From Streptomyces sp. AA1529 (GTDB lineage Bacteria; Actinomycetota; Actinomycetes; Streptomycetales; Streptomycetaceae), in assembly GCF_000280905.1 (NCBI RefSeq), contig NZ_ALAP01000037.1, forward strand, positions 62,001 to 126,000: a DNA stretch of 64,000 nucleotides, given 5' to 3'. Below, in pieces: positions 7,694-17,320 of the stretch. The notes beneath the pieces are model-generated. The model was not told where the DNA came from, did no database searches, and saw only the letters and a list, made by a program, of their open reading frames with translations. The translations under genes were made by a program, and so were the position numbers. How positions within the stretch are numbered: position 1 is the stretch's first letter; each line of letters begins with the position of its first letter.

Positions 7694-9427
7694 GTGCTGA
7701 TCCGCCTCCTCCGCGCCCGGCTGCGTCCGTACCAGCGGCCGATCGCGCTTCTCGTGCTGCTGCAACTCGTGCAGACGAGCGCCACGCTGTATCTGCCCAC
7801 TCTGAACGCCGACATCATCGACAACGGTGTCGTTCTCGGCGACACCGGCTACATCCTGCGCCACGGCAGCCTCATGCTGGCGGTCTCGGTGGTGCAGGTG
7901 GTGTGCAACATCGGTGCCGTCTACCTGGGCGCGCGGACCGCGGCCGCGGTGGGCCGCGACATCCGCGCGGGCGTCTTCGACCGCGTGCAGTCCTTCTCGG
8001 CCCGCGAGGTCGGCCGGTTCGGCGCACCCTCGCTGATCACGCGCACCACCAATGACGTGCAGCAGGTGCAGACGGTGACGCTGATGGCGTTCACCCTGAT
8101 GGTCACCGCTCCGATCATGTGCTTCGGCGGCATCTTCATGGCGCTGGGCCAGGATGTGCCGCTGTCGGCCGTGCTGCTGGGCGTCGTGCCGGTGCTGGGC
8201 ATCACGGTCGGGCTGATCGTGCGCCGGATGCGGCCGCTGTTCCGCTCCATGCAGGAGCGGCTCGACCACGTCAACCGGATCCTGCGCGAGCAGATCACCG
8301 GTGTCCGCGTCATCCGGGCCTTCGTCCAGGACGCCTACGAGCGCCGCCGCTTCCACGCGGCCAACACCGAGCTGACCGACATGCAGTTGCGCACCGGTCG
8401 GTTGATGGCGCTGATGTTCCCCGTGGTGATGACGGTGGTGAACATCTCCAGCGTGGTGGTGGTCTGGTTCGGCGCGCACCGCATCAGCGGCGGCGACATG
8501 GAGATCGGCGCACTGACCGCGTTCCTCGCGTATCTGATGCAGATCGTGATGTCGGTGATGATGGCCACCTTCATGTTCATGATGGTGCCCCGCGCCGAGG
8601 TGTGCGCCGAGCGGATCCAGGAGGTGCTGACGACCGACTCCAGCGTCGTACCTCCCGCCGCGCCGGTCACGGCACTGCGGCGGCACGGCCATCTGGAGCT
8701 GCGCGGCGCCGGGTTCGGGTACCCGGGAGCCGAGGCCCCGGTGCTGCACGCCATCGACCTGGTGGCGCGCCCCGGCGAGACCACCGCCGTCATCGGCTCC
8801 ACGGGCAGCGGCAAGTCCACCCTGCTGGGCCTGGTGCCCCGGCTGTTCGACGCCACGGCGGGCGAGGTCCTGGTGGACGGGGAGGACGTACGTGCGCTGG
8901 ACCCGGCGCTCCTGGCGGGCACCGTGGGGCTCGTGCCGCAGCGCCCGTACCTCTTCTCCGGGACGATCGCCTCCAACCTGCGCTACGGACGGCCCGACGC
9001 GAGCGACGACGAACTGTGGCACGCCCTGGAGGTCGCGCAGGCCAAGGACTTCGTGGAGCGGATGGAGGGCGGTCTGGAGGCCTCCGTCGCACAGGGCGGC
9101 AGCAACGTCTCCGGCGGGCAGCGGCAGCGGCTGGCCATCGCACGGGTGCTGGTGCACCGGCCGGAGATCTACCTGTTCGACGACTCCTTCTCCGCGCTGG
9201 ACTACGCGACGGACGCGGCACTGCGGGCGGCGCTCGCGCGGGAGACGGGGGAGGCCACGGTGGTCATCGTCGCGCAGCGGGTGGCGACCATCCGGGACGC
9301 CGACCGGATCGTCGTCCTGGACGAGGGCCGGGCCGTGGGAACGGGGCGGCACCACGAGCTGATGGAGAGCAACGAGACCTACCGGGAGATCGTGCTCTCC
9401 CAGTTGACCGAGAGCGAGGCCGCGTGA
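7694..9427 (+). CDS. ABC exporter half-transporter, degenerate-site subunit
   Basis: A 577-residue type IV ABC exporter. Six transmembrane helices lie in residues about 1-310 and the nucleotide-binding domain follows. The Walker A GSTGSGKST is at about 368-376, the signature is NVSGGQRQR, the Walker B is YLFDDS with Asp where the catalytic Glu should be, and the H-loop is IVAQR with Gln for His. These changes mark the subunit that supplies the degenerate ATP site in heterodimeric exporters of the TM287/288 or BmrCD type. The GTG start at 7694 follows GAGGAAATCC. Its partner begins 91 bp downstream on the same strand. The substrate cannot be read; multidrug or lipid export is typical. Confidence 0.88.
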   Translation: MLIRLLRARLRPYQRPIALLVLLQLVQTSATLYLPTLNADIIDNGVVLGDTGYILRHGSLMLAVSVVQVVCNIGAVYLGARTAAAVGRDIRAGVFDRVQSFSAREVGRFGAPSLITRTTNDVQQVQTVTLMAFTLMVTAPIMCFGGIFMALGQDVPLSAVLLGVVPVLGITVGLIVRRMRPLFRSMQERLDHVNRILREQITGVRVIRAFVQDAYERRRFHAANTELTDMQLRTGRLMALMFPVVMTVVNISSVVVVWFGAHRISGGDMEIGALTAFLAYLMQIVMSVMMATFMFMMVPRAEVCAERIQEVLTTDSSVVPPAAPVTALRRHGHLELRGAGFGYPGAEAPVLHAIDLVARPGETTAVIGSTGSGKSTLLGLVPRLFDATAGEVLVDGEDVRALDPALLAGTVGLVPQRPYLFSGTIASNLRYGRPDASDDELWHALEVAQAKDFVERMEGGLEASVAQGGSNVSGGQRQRLAIARVLVHRPEIYLFDDSFSALDYATDAALRAALARETGEATVVIVAQRVATIRDADRIVVLDEGRAVGTGRHHELMESNETYREIVLSQLTESEAA

Positions 9428-9518
9428 GCGGGGCACACACCACCGCCCGGCCGCGGACAGCGGGGACGACCGGTCCCGTGCACCGTGCGCGCGTGGCGGC
9501 GAGCGGGAAGGACACACC

Positions 9519-11441
9519 ATGAGCGGGCCCGGGGGCATGGCCGGAAGGCCGCCTCGACGATCCATGGACTTCGCCGGGTCCGGCAAGCGTCTGCTGCGGC
9601 AGTTCCGGCCGGAGCGGGGCCCGCTGCTGATGATGCTCGGGGTGCTCGTCGTCAGCGTCACGCTGAGCGTCATCGGTCCCAAGCTCCTCGGACTTGCGAC
9701 GGACCTGGTCTTCGGCGGCTTCGTCGGCCGGAAGCTGCCCGCCGGGCTGACCAAGGAGCAGGCGCTGGAGAACCTGCGGCAGCACGGTGACGACGGGGTG
9801 GCCGACATGCTCTCCGGGATGGACTTCACCCCCGGCCAGGGCATCGACTTCGGCGCCGTGGGCGCGGTGCTGCTGGGTGTGGCCGCCGTGTACGCCGCGG
9901 CCGGGCTGCTGATGCTGTGGTCGGGACGAATATCCGTCCGGGTCATCACCCGTACTGTCTTCCGGCTGCGGGAGCGGGTGGAGGAGAAGCTGGGCAGGCT
10001 GCCGCTGTCCTACCTGGACGGCCAGTCGCGCGGCGAGGTGCTCTCCCGGGTCACCAACGACATCGACAACCTCGGCCAGACGCTGCAGCAGACCATGGGC
10101 CAGCTCATCAACTCGCTGCTGACGATCGTCGGCGTGCTGACGGTGATGTTCTGGATCTCGCCGCTGCTGGCGCTGGTCGCGCTGCTGACGGTGCCGCTGT
10201 CGGCGCTGGTCGCCACGCGGGTGGGGAAGCGGGCGCAGCCGCAGTTCGTCGCCCAGTGGAAGTCGACCGGCACGCTGAACGCGCACGTCGAGGAGATGTA
10301 CACCGGGCACGCGCTGGTGAAGGTCTTCGGGCGGCAGCGCGAGTCGGCCGAGGTCTTCGCGGAGCAGAACGAGGCACTGTACCGCTCCGGTTTCAAGGCC
10401 CAGTTCATCAGCGGGATCATGCAGCCCGCGATGATGTTCGTCGGGAACCTCAACTACGTGCTGGTGGCGGTGGTCGGCGGACTGCGGGTGGCCTCCGGAG
10501 CCCTGTCCATCGGGGACGTGCAGGCGTTCGTGCAGTACTCGCGGCAGTTCAGCCAGCCGCTCACCCAGGTCGCCTCGATGGCCAACCTCGTGCAGTCCGG
10601 GGTGGCCTCGGCCGAGCGGGTCTTCGAGATCCTCGACGCCGAGGAGCAGTCACCCGACCCGGACGAAAAGCACGCCGTGCGGCCGGCGGCGGCACGGGGG
10701 CGGGTGGAGATGCAGCACGTCTCCTTCCGCTACGCGGAGGACACCCCGCTGATCGAAGATCTGTCGCTCTCGGTCGACCCCGGGCGGACGGTGGCGATCG
10801 TCGGCCCCACCGGTGCCGGGAAGACCACGCTGGTCAACCTGCTGCTGCGGTTCTACGAGGTGCGGGGCGGCCGGATCCTGCTGGACGGCGCGGACATCGC
10901 CGCCATGTCCCGCGAGGACCTGCGGGCGGGCATCGGCATGGTGCTGCAGGACACCTGGCTGTTCGGCGGCACCATCGCGGACAACATCGCCTACGGGGCG
11001 CAGGGGGCCACCCGCGCACAGGTCGAGGAGGCCGCGCGGGCCGCGCACGCCGACCGGTTCATCCGCACCCTGCCGGACGGCTACGACACGGTCCTGGACG
11101 CCGAGGGCGACAGCGTCAGCGCGGGCGAGAAGCAGTTGATCACCATTGCCCGCGCCTTCCTCTCCGACCCGGTGATCCTGGTCCTGGACGAGGCCACCAG
11201 TTCGGTGGACACCCGCACCGAAGTGCTGATCCAGCAGGCGATGGAGCGGCTGGCAGCGGAGCGGACCAGCTTCGTGATCGCGCACCGGCTCTCCACCATC
11301 AGGGACGCGGACGTGATCCTGGTGATGGAGAACGGCGCCATCGTCGAACAGGGCAGTCACGAGGAGCTGCTGTCCGCGGGCGGTGCCTACGCGCGGCTGT
11401 ACCGTTCGCAGTTCGCCGAGGCGGTGGCGGAGGTGGACTGA
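9519..11441 (+). CDS. ABC exporter half-transporter, catalytic-site subunit
   Basis: A 640-residue partner of the preceding exporter half. The transmembrane domain contains a long insert between the first two helices (KLPAGLTKEQALENLRQHGDDGVADMLSGMDFTPGQG), commonly seen in this MdlB-like family. The NBD has Walker A GPTGAGKTT at about 429-437, Walker B LVLDEATSSVD with the catalytic Glu, and H-loop VIAHRLSTI. The signature, however, is SVSAGEKQ instead of LSGGQ. That altered signature pairs across the dimer with the Asp/Gln-containing site of the first subunit. The pair thus has one canonical and one degenerate ATP site. ATG at 9519. The convergent sigma gene ends 110 bp downstream. Confidence 0.9.
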   Translation: MSGPGGMAGRPPRRSMDFAGSGKRLLRQFRPERGPLLMMLGVLVVSVTLSVIGPKLLGLATDLVFGGFVGRKLPAGLTKEQALENLRQHGDDGVADMLSGMDFTPGQGIDFGAVGAVLLGVAAVYAAAGLLMLWSGRISVRVITRTVFRLRERVEEKLGRLPLSYLDGQSRGEVLSRVTNDIDNLGQTLQQTMGQLINSLLTIVGVLTVMFWISPLLALVALLTVPLSALVATRVGKRAQPQFVAQWKSTGTLNAHVEEMYTGHALVKVFGRQRESAEVFAEQNEALYRSGFKAQFISGIMQPAMMFVGNLNYVLVAVVGGLRVASGALSIGDVQAFVQYSRQFSQPLTQVASMANLVQSGVASAERVFEILDAEEQSPDPDEKHAVRPAAARGRVEMQHVSFRYAEDTPLIEDLSLSVDPGRTVAIVGPTGAGKTTLVNLLLRFYEVRGGRILLDGADIAAMSREDLRAGIGMVLQDTWLFGGTIADNIAYGAQGATRAQVEEAARAAHADRFIRTLPDGYDTVLDAEGDSVSAGEKQLITIARAFLSDPVILVLDEATSSVDTRTEVLIQQAMERLAAERTSFVIAHRLSTIRDADVILVMENGAIVEQGSHEELLSAGGAYARLYRSQFAEAVAEVD

Positions 11442-11551
11442 CCCGCCCCCGCCGGCGTGCGGGCCGCTCCTCGCCGCCGGGCGCCGGGTGAATCCGGGCC
11501 GGACCGGACCGGGTGGGCGGTGCCGCGCGGCGGCGGGCGCATCGACGGGCG

Positions 11552-12919
11552 TCAGTGCAGATAGCCCCGAAGCTGGTCCGCGAAGGTGTGGTCCCGCAGC
11601 TTGGCGAGGGTCTTGGACTCGATCTGCCGTATCCGCTCCCGGGTGACGCCGAAGAGCCGGCCGATCTCCTCCAGCGTGCGCGGCCTGCCGTCGATCAGCC
11701 CGTACCGGAGCTGCACGACCTTGCGTTCGCGCTCACCGAGCGTGGAGAGCACCGCCTCCAGATGCTCCCGCAGCAGCAGGAAGGCGGCCGACTCCACCGG
11801 CGAGGGCGCGTCCCCGTCCTCGATCAGGTCGCCGAGGTTGACGTCCTCCTCCTCGCCGACCGGCGCATGCAGGGATACGGGCTCCTGGGCGAGCCGCAGC
11901 ACCTCGGTCACCCGCTCCTCGGTCAGGTCCAACTGGGCCGCGACCTCCTCGGCCGCGGGCTCGTACCCGCGCTCCTGGAGCATCCGGCGCTGCACCCGCA
12001 CCACCCGGTTGATCAGCTCGACCACGTGCACCGGCACCCGGATCGTCCGGGCCTGGTCGGCCAGGGCCCGGGACATGGCCTGGCGGATCCACCAGGTCGC
12101 GTAGGTGGAGAACTTGTAGCCGCGCGCGTAGTCGAACTTCTCCACCGCGCGGATCAGCCCGAGGTTGCCCTCCTGGACGAGGTCGAGCATGGTCAGGCCG
12201 CGGCCCACGTAGCGCTTGGCGACGGACACCACCAGCCGCAGGTTCGCCTCGATGAGGCGGCGCTTGGCCAGTCTGCCGCGCACCACCAGGCGGTCGAGGT
12301 CGAGCGCCAGCTCCCCGTCCAGGGTGGGCGAGTCGACGAGCTTCTCCTCGGCGAAGAGCCCCGCCTCCACGCTCCGGGCCAGCTCCACCTCCTCGGCGGC
12401 GGTGAGCAGGGGGATGCGGCCGATCTCGCGCAGGTACTGGCGGAAGAGATCCGCCGAGGCGCCGGTCGCGGGCGCCTCCGGCTGCGGTACCGCGGGCTCG
12501 GCCTCCTCCTCGGCCCGGGGCGCCCCGCGCTGCTCCGGCACGGTCCCGCCGGGCTCCGGAACACCGGGCACGCCGCCCGGGGAACCGGGCTCCGCGAGGG
12601 GCGCCTGGGCCGGCGGGCCGAGGAGGGCCGCGGCCGGGGCGGCTACCAGGGGCGACTCGGCGACGGGCACCAGCGCCGGGGGCGCCGACGGCGCGGAGTG
12701 CGCGTCCAGCGGGGCGGTCGAGGCGGCGCGGGGCGCCGCATTCCGGGTCCGGGTCTGCACGGGGGCGACCTCCAGTGTGATCGCTGCCGGTTCGGGGGCG
12801 GCGTGCGGGAGGGGAACGGCCGCGGCCGGGCCGCGCTCCATCCCGTACGGAACGTGCGGTTCCGCGGGGGACTTTGGCCCGTTCCGGCCAGCACCGCCCC
12901 GCTCCGAGGACTCAGGCAC
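11552..12919 (-). CDS. hrdA: Group 2 RNA polymerase sigma factor (Hrd type)
   Basis: A sigma-70 factor of up to 455 residues. An Ala/Pro-rich extension fills about residues 1-155. Region 1.2 begins at [16 protein letters not shown] (157 on), region 2 contains [56 protein letters not shown], and region 4.2 is [30 protein letters not shown]. The acidic region 1.1 of a full principal sigma is not evident. The gene lies downstream of dnaG on the same strand, like the dnaG-sigA order of Firmicutes; the hrdA symbol rests on that neighbourhood and is less certain than the family. An alternative start at 12841 (MERGPAAAV) would trim 26 residues. A role in growth-phase or stress transcription is inferred. 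Confidence 0.8.
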   Translation of the reverse strand: MPESSERGGAGRNGPKSPAEPHVPYGMERGPAAAVPLPHAAPEPAAITLEVAPVQTRTRNAAPRAASTAPLDAHSAPSAPPALVPVAESPLVAAPAAALLGPPAQAPLAEPGSPGGVPGVPEPGGTVPEQRGAPRAEEEAEPAVPQPEAPATGASADLFRQYLREIGRIPLLTAAEEVELARSVEAGLFAEEKLVDSPTLDGELALDLDRLVVRGRLAKRRLIEANLRLVVSVAKRYVGRGLTMLDLVQEGNLGLIRAVEKFDYARGYKFSTYATWWIRQAMSRALADQARTIRVPVHVVELINRVVRVQRRMLQERGYEPAAEEVAAQLDLTEERVTEVLRLAQEPVSLHAPVGEEEDVNLGDLIEDGDAPSPVESAAFLLLREHLEAVLSTLGERERKVVQLRYGLIDGRPRTLEEIGRLFGVTRERIRQIESKTLAKLRDHTFADQLRGYLH

Positions 12920-13370
12920 CGCTCACCAGTGTGGGGTACGACACATGCCCGCCACGAGAGGCGTGCGGGCAGTTTTTCCGCCAAACGTCACCCTCAGCGC
13001 ACGATCCACTACGCACTCCCGGGGTCGCGGAGGCAGCTGTTCCTCCTGTGGCACCGGCAGCGGCCGCTTCGCGGCTCCCGGGGCGTGCCCCGCCGGCCGC
13101 CCCGAGGCGCTCACCGGGCCCGCGGGTGGTGTCCGCAAGCGCCCGCAGCGCGGCAAGCCCGAAAACGTGCGCCCGGCGCGCCGCCGCACGCCCGCCGCGG
13201 GCACCCACCGCCGGCGTCACAGGCAGCCGGACCGGGCGGGGCGGCACCAACACACCGCGGCCGGGCGCGAGTCGGCCCCGCACGGCCGGGCGCCGCGGCC
13301 GGCCGCGCTCCCACCGCCGGACGGCCTCCGCAGCCGACCGCTCCCGGCCGCCGGACGGTCCCGTTCGGCG
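12920..13370. other. 451-bp gap between sigma gene and dnaG
   Basis: No credible gene is present: the open frames on both strands are Arg/Pro/Ala-rich antisense-type translations. A 7-bp inverted repeat (TGCCCGC 12946-12952, GCGGGCA 12965-12971) followed by GTTTTT could act as a weak plus-strand terminator, but no plus-strand gene needs one. The sigma gene promoter should lie near its right-to-left start at 12919, but I could not place hexamers confidently. The gap suggests the sigma factor has its own promoter besides any dnaG read-through. Confidence 0.45.
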
Positions 13371-15287
13371 TCAGAGCGCCGCGGCACCCCGCTCGCGCAG
13401 GGCGATGCCGTACTGCTGGAGCGTCCAGATCTGCCGGCGCACACCGGCCGACTGCTCGTACTCCTGGCGCGCCTCCAGGCGCCGCGCCGCACCCTCCAGT
13501 TCGGCGATGCGGGCATTGACGGCGGCGCGGCGCACCGCGACCAGCTGCTCGCCCGCGTACGCCTCGTCGACCTCCCGGTTGCGGGCGCTGCGCAGCGGCT
13601 CGACGGCCAGCTCGGTGACCAGGGAGCGCACCGTGTCGTCCGGTGCCGCGTCCCGCACCCGTCCCAGGTAGCCGCTGTCCCCGACCCCGGCCTCGGCGCC
13701 GCCCCCGGCCTCCACCGCCTGCCGCACCACGGCGTACGGCGGCGCGGTGAACTCGTCGGTCCCGTAGGCGTCGAAGGCGGGCGAGACCAGTTCCGGCCGC
13801 TGGAGCGCCAGCTTGAGCAGCTCGCGCTCGACCCGGTGGGCAGGGCTGCGCAGGTTCAGATCCGGGCCGCGGGGCACGAAGGGCGCCTGCACGGCCGGGC
13901 TCTCCTGCGCGCGTGAGCCGCGCCCCGCGCCCCGCGGCGGCGCCTGCCCGCGCTCGCGCGCCCACCGGGAGAGCTGGGCGACGCGGCGGACGACGAACTC
14001 CTCGTCCACGATGCCCAGCAGCCCGGCCAGCCGTACCGCGTAGCCGCGCCGGATGGAGGGGTCCTTGATCTGGGTGACGACCGGCGCGCCCTCCTCCAGC
14101 GCGGCGGACCGCCCCTCGGCGGTGTCGATGTTGTGCCGGTCCACGATGGAGCGGATGGCGAAGTCGAAGAGCGGGGCACGGTCCTCGATCACCTCGGCCA
14201 CGGCCTCGTCGCCGTGCGCGAGCCGCAGATCGCACGGGTCCATGCCGCCGGGCGTCAGCGCGATCCAGGTGCGGGCCGCGAACTTCTGGTCGTCCTCGAA
14301 GGCACGGAGCGCGGCCTTCTGCCCGGCCGCGTCGCCGTCGAAGGTGAAGACGACCTCCGACTGGGCATTGTCCATCAGCACCCGGCGCAGGATCTTCACA
14401 TGCTCACCGCCGAAGGCGGTGCCGCAGGTGGCGATGGCCGTGGTCACGCCCGCCAGGTGGCAGGCCATGACGTCGGTGTAGCCCTCCACGACGACGGCGC
14501 GGTTGGCCTTGGCGATCTCCCGCTTGGCCAGGTCGATGCCGTAGAGCACCTGCGACTTGCGGTAGAGGGGGGTCTCCGGCGTGTTGAGGTATTTCGGCCC
14601 CTGGTCGTCCTCGCGCAGCTTGCGGGCGCCGAAGCCGACGACGTCGCCGGTGATGTCGCGGATCGGCCACATCAGACGGCCGCGGAAGCGGTCGATGGGA
14701 CGGCCGTTGCGCGCCTCCTGGGCGAGGCCGGAGAGCGTGAGCTCCTTGTCGGTGAAGCCCTGCCCGCGCAGATAGCGCACCAGGTGGTCCCAGCCGGCCG
14801 GGGAGTAGCCGATGCCGAAGTGCCGGGCGGCCTCCTGGTCGAATCCCCGGTCGGCGAGGAAGCGGCGGCCGATCTCCGCCTCGGGGCCGTCGAGCTGCTC
14901 GGCGTAGAAGCGGGCCGCGATCCGGTGCGCCTCCACCAGCCGGGTGCGCTCACCCTGCTGCGAGGCGCGGCCGTAGCCGCCCTCCTCGTAGCGCAGGGTG
15001 ATCCCGGCGCGGGCGGCGAGCCGCTCGACGGACTCGGAGAAGGACAGGTGGTCGACCTTCATCACGAAGTCGAGGGTGTCCCCGCCCTCCTGGCAGCCGA
15101 AGCAGTGGTAGAACCCCTTGCTCGGGCTGACGTGGAACGAAGGGGACTTCTCGTCATGGAACGGGCACAGTCCCTTGAGGTTGCCGCCGCCCGCGTTGCG
15201 GAGCTGGAGGTACTCGGACACCACGGAGTCGATCGGGACCGCGTCCCGGACCGCCTTCACGTCCTCGTCGTTGATCCTTCCAGCCAC
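13371..15287 (-). CDS. dnaG: DNA primase
   Basis: A 638-residue DnaG primase, which makes RNA primers at the replication fork with DnaB helicase. The CHC2 zinc finger is at residues 41-65 (C41, H44, C62, C65 in CPFHDEKSPSFHVSPSKGFYHCFGC). The primase N-terminal catalytic domain follows, with the TOPRIM motifs VVVEGYTDVMACH (about 270) and FDGDAAGQKAA. The C-terminal helicase-interaction domain ends ARQEYEQSAGVRRQIWTLQQYGIALRERGAAAL. GTG start at 15287. The sigma factor gene lies downstream on the same strand after 451 bp. Confidence 0.95.
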   Translation of the reverse strand: MAGRINDEDVKAVRDAVPIDSVVSEYLQLRNAGGGNLKGLCPFHDEKSPSFHVSPSKGFYHCFGCQEGGDTLDFVMKVDHLSFSESVERLAARAGITLRYEEGGYGRASQQGERTRLVEAHRIAARFYAEQLDGPEAEIGRRFLADRGFDQEAARHFGIGYSPAGWDHLVRYLRGQGFTDKELTLSGLAQEARNGRPIDRFRGRLMWPIRDITGDVVGFGARKLREDDQGPKYLNTPETPLYRKSQVLYGIDLAKREIAKANRAVVVEGYTDVMACHLAGVTTAIATCGTAFGGEHVKILRRVLMDNAQSEVVFTFDGDAAGQKAALRAFEDDQKFAARTWIALTPGGMDPCDLRLAHGDEAVAEVIEDRAPLFDFAIRSIVDRHNIDTAEGRSAALEEGAPVVTQIKDPSIRRGYAVRLAGLLGIVDEEFVVRRVAQLSRWARERGQAPPRGAGRGSRAQESPAVQAPFVPRGPDLNLRSPAHRVERELLKLALQRPELVSPAFDAYGTDEFTAPPYAVVRQAVEAGGGAEAGVGDSGYLGRVRDAAPDDTVRSLVTELAVEPLRSARNREVDEAYAGEQLVAVRRAAVNARIAELEGAARRLEARQEYEQSAGVRRQIWTLQQYGIALRERGAAAL

Positions 15288-15343
15288 GTGGGAAGTCTAC
15301 GGCCGCCCGGTGACACTCCCCGACCCCGGTGCGGCGGCGCGGC

Positions 15344-17086
15344 TCAGGGCCGCGGGATGTTGCGCAGATTCGACCGCGCCATCTGGACCATCCGCCCCAC
15401 TCCCCCGTCCAGCACGGTCCGGCCGGCGGAGAGCGCGAAGCCGCTCACCTGCTCCCGGGTGATCTTCGGCGGCAGGGAGAGCGCGTGCGGGTCGGTCACG
15501 ATGTCGAGCAGCGCGGGCCCGTCGTGCGAGAGCACGTCCCGCAGGGCGCCGCGCAGCTGCTTGGGCTTCTCGACCCGTACGGCGTGCGCGCCCGCGGCCT
15601 CGGCGAGGGCCGCGAAGTCCGGGTTGCGGTTGTGGGTGCCGTAGGCGGGCATCCCGTCGACCATCATCTCCAGCTCGACCATCCCCAGCGAGGAGTTGTT
15701 GAACAGCACGACCTTGACCGGCAGGTCGTACTGGACCAGCGTGAGGAAGTCGCCCATCAGCATGGTGAAGCCGCCGTCCCCGGAGAGCGAGACCACCTGC
15801 CGGCTCCGGTCGAGGAACTGCGCGCCGATGGCCTGCGGCAGCGCGTTGGCCATCGAGCCGTGGCTGAAGGAGCCGATCACCCGGCGCCGCCCGTTCGGCG
15901 TGAGATAGCGCGCCGCCCACACGTTGCACATCCCGGTGTCCACGGTGAAGACGGCGTCGTCGGCCGCCTCCTCGTCCAGCACCGAGGCCGCGTACTCGGG
16001 GTGGATGGGGGTGTGCTTCTCCACCTTGCGGGTGTACGCCTTGACGACGCCCTCCAGCGTCTCGGCGTGCTTGCGCAGCATCCGGTCCAGGAACCGGCGG
16101 TCGGTCCTGGCCCGCACCCGCGGCGTGAGGCAGCGGAGCGTCTCGCGCACGTCGCCCCACACCGCGAGGTCGAGGGCGGTGCGCCGGCCCAGGTGCTCGG
16201 GACGCACGTCGACCTGGACGATCCGGCAGTCCTTGGGCAGGAACGCGTTGTACGGGAAGTCGGTCCCCAGCAGGATCAGCAGATCGCACTCGTGGGTGGC
16301 CTCGTAGGCGGCGCCGTAGCCGAGCAGTCCGCTCATGCCCACGTCATAGGGGTTGTCGTACTGGATCCACTCCTTGCCGCGCAGCGCGTGCCCCACCGGG
16401 GTCTTGAGCCGCTCGGCGAACTCCATGACCTCGCCGTGCGCGCCCGCGGTGCCGGCGCCGCAGAACAGCGTGATCTTCTCCGCGTCGTCGATCAGGTGCA
16501 CCAGCGCGTCGATCTCCGCGTCCCCGGGGCGCACGGTGGGGCGCGAGGTGACCAGCGCATGCTCTTCCGGGCTGGCGGGCGCCTCCTCGGACGCCAGGTC
16601 GCCGGGGAGCGCGACGACGCTGACCCCCTGCTGTCCGACGGCGTGCTGGATGGCCGTCTGCAGCACCCGCGGCATCTGCTGCTCGCTGGAGATCAGCTCG
16701 CTGTAGTGGCTGCACTCGGCGAAGAGCCGGTCGGGGTGGGTCTCCTGGAAGAAGCTGGTGCCGATCTCGCTGCTGGGGATGTGCGAGGCCAGCGCGAGGA
16801 CGGGCGCCATCGAGCGGTGCGCGTCGTAGAGCCCGTTGATCAGGTGCAGATTGCCGGGGCCGCAGGAGCCGGCGCACGCGGCGAGCTTCCCGGTGAGCTG
16901 CGCCTCGGCACCGGCCGCGAAAGCGGCGGTCTCCTCGTGGCGGACCTGGATCCAGTCGATGGCGGGAGTCCGCCGAATGGCGTCGACCACCGGGTTGAGG
17001 CTGTCCCCCACCACGCCGTAGAGGCGCTCCACCCCGCAGCGCACCAGCGTGTCGACGAACTGCTCGGCCACCGTCTGCTTCGCCAT
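15344..17086 (-). CDS. poxB: Thiamine-diphosphate-dependent pyruvate dehydrogenase (quinone)/oxidase
   Basis: A 580-residue ThDP enzyme of the PoxB type. The N-terminal Pyr domain has VRHEETAAFAAGAEAQLTGKLAACAGSCGPGNLHLINGLYDAHRS with the cofactor-activating Glu, the central domain covers about 190-330, and the C-terminal PP domain has the GDGGFTMLMGDFLTLVQYDLPVKVVLFNN cofactor/Mg motif. In the family, pyruvate is decarboxylated to acetate and CO2 with electrons passed to quinone at the membrane. ATG at 17086, preceded by GGACGAGTGAAC. A terminator-like palindrome separates it from the upstream FAD oxidoreductase. Acetolactate synthase is the main alternative, but the N-terminus and C-terminal tail favour PoxB. 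Confidence 0.88.
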   Translation of the reverse strand: MAKQTVAEQFVDTLVRCGVERLYGVVGDSLNPVVDAIRRTPAIDWIQVRHEETAAFAAGAEAQLTGKLAACAGSCGPGNLHLINGLYDAHRSMAPVLALASHIPSSEIGTSFFQETHPDRLFAECSHYSELISSEQQMPRVLQTAIQHAVGQQGVSVVALPGDLASEEAPASPEEHALVTSRPTVRPGDAEIDALVHLIDDAEKITLFCGAGTAGAHGEVMEFAERLKTPVGHALRGKEWIQYDNPYDVGMSGLLGYGAAYEATHECDLLILLGTDFPYNAFLPKDCRIVQVDVRPEHLGRRTALDLAVWGDVRETLRCLTPRVRARTDRRFLDRMLRKHAETLEGVVKAYTRKVEKHTPIHPEYAASVLDEEAADDAVFTVDTGMCNVWAARYLTPNGRRRVIGSFSHGSMANALPQAIGAQFLDRSRQVVSLSGDGGFTMLMGDFLTLVQYDLPVKVVLFNNSSLGMVELEMMVDGMPAYGTHNRNPDFAALAEAAGAHAVRVEKPKQLRGALRDVLSHDGPALLDIVTDPHALSLPPKITREQVSGFALSAGRTVLDGGVGRMVQMARSNLRNIPRP

Positions 17087-17252
17087 CGTTCACTCGTCCT
17101 TCGCTCGCCGCGCCACGGGAGGGCGGCGGTACGGGGTGTCGCTCTCTTCCGCCGAACGTATTCCCCGTCCGCCGCTCAAGCATCACGTGAATCTCCCGTA
17201 CCGGCGCGGCGCGGGCCCGGACAGCGGCACCCCACCGCGGCGGACCGGCCTG

Positions 17253-17286
17253 CCGGTGGACCGCCCCGCGCGGGGCGGTCCACCGG
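17253..17286 (-). terminator. Perfect 34-bp palindrome, terminator of the FAD oxidoreductase
   Basis: A 17-bp inverted repeat with no spacer (CCGGTGGACCGCCCCGC and its complement). It lies 35 bp beyond the oxidoreductase stop and upstream of poxB. No T-tract is present. Confidence 0.75.
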
Positions 17287-17320
17287 TACGGACCCGGCGG
17301 GACCGGGCTCGCGGTGGGGC

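Noticed and set aside
12946..12977. Plus-strand intrinsic terminator in the sigma-dnaG gap
   Set aside because: A 7-bp stem plus T-run exists, but no plus-strand gene ends nearby; kept only as a comment in the intergenic entry.
11513..13519. 668-codon plus-strand open frame over the sigma gene
   Set aside because: Antisense translation of the sigma factor and its GC-rich gap; no domain and no RBS.
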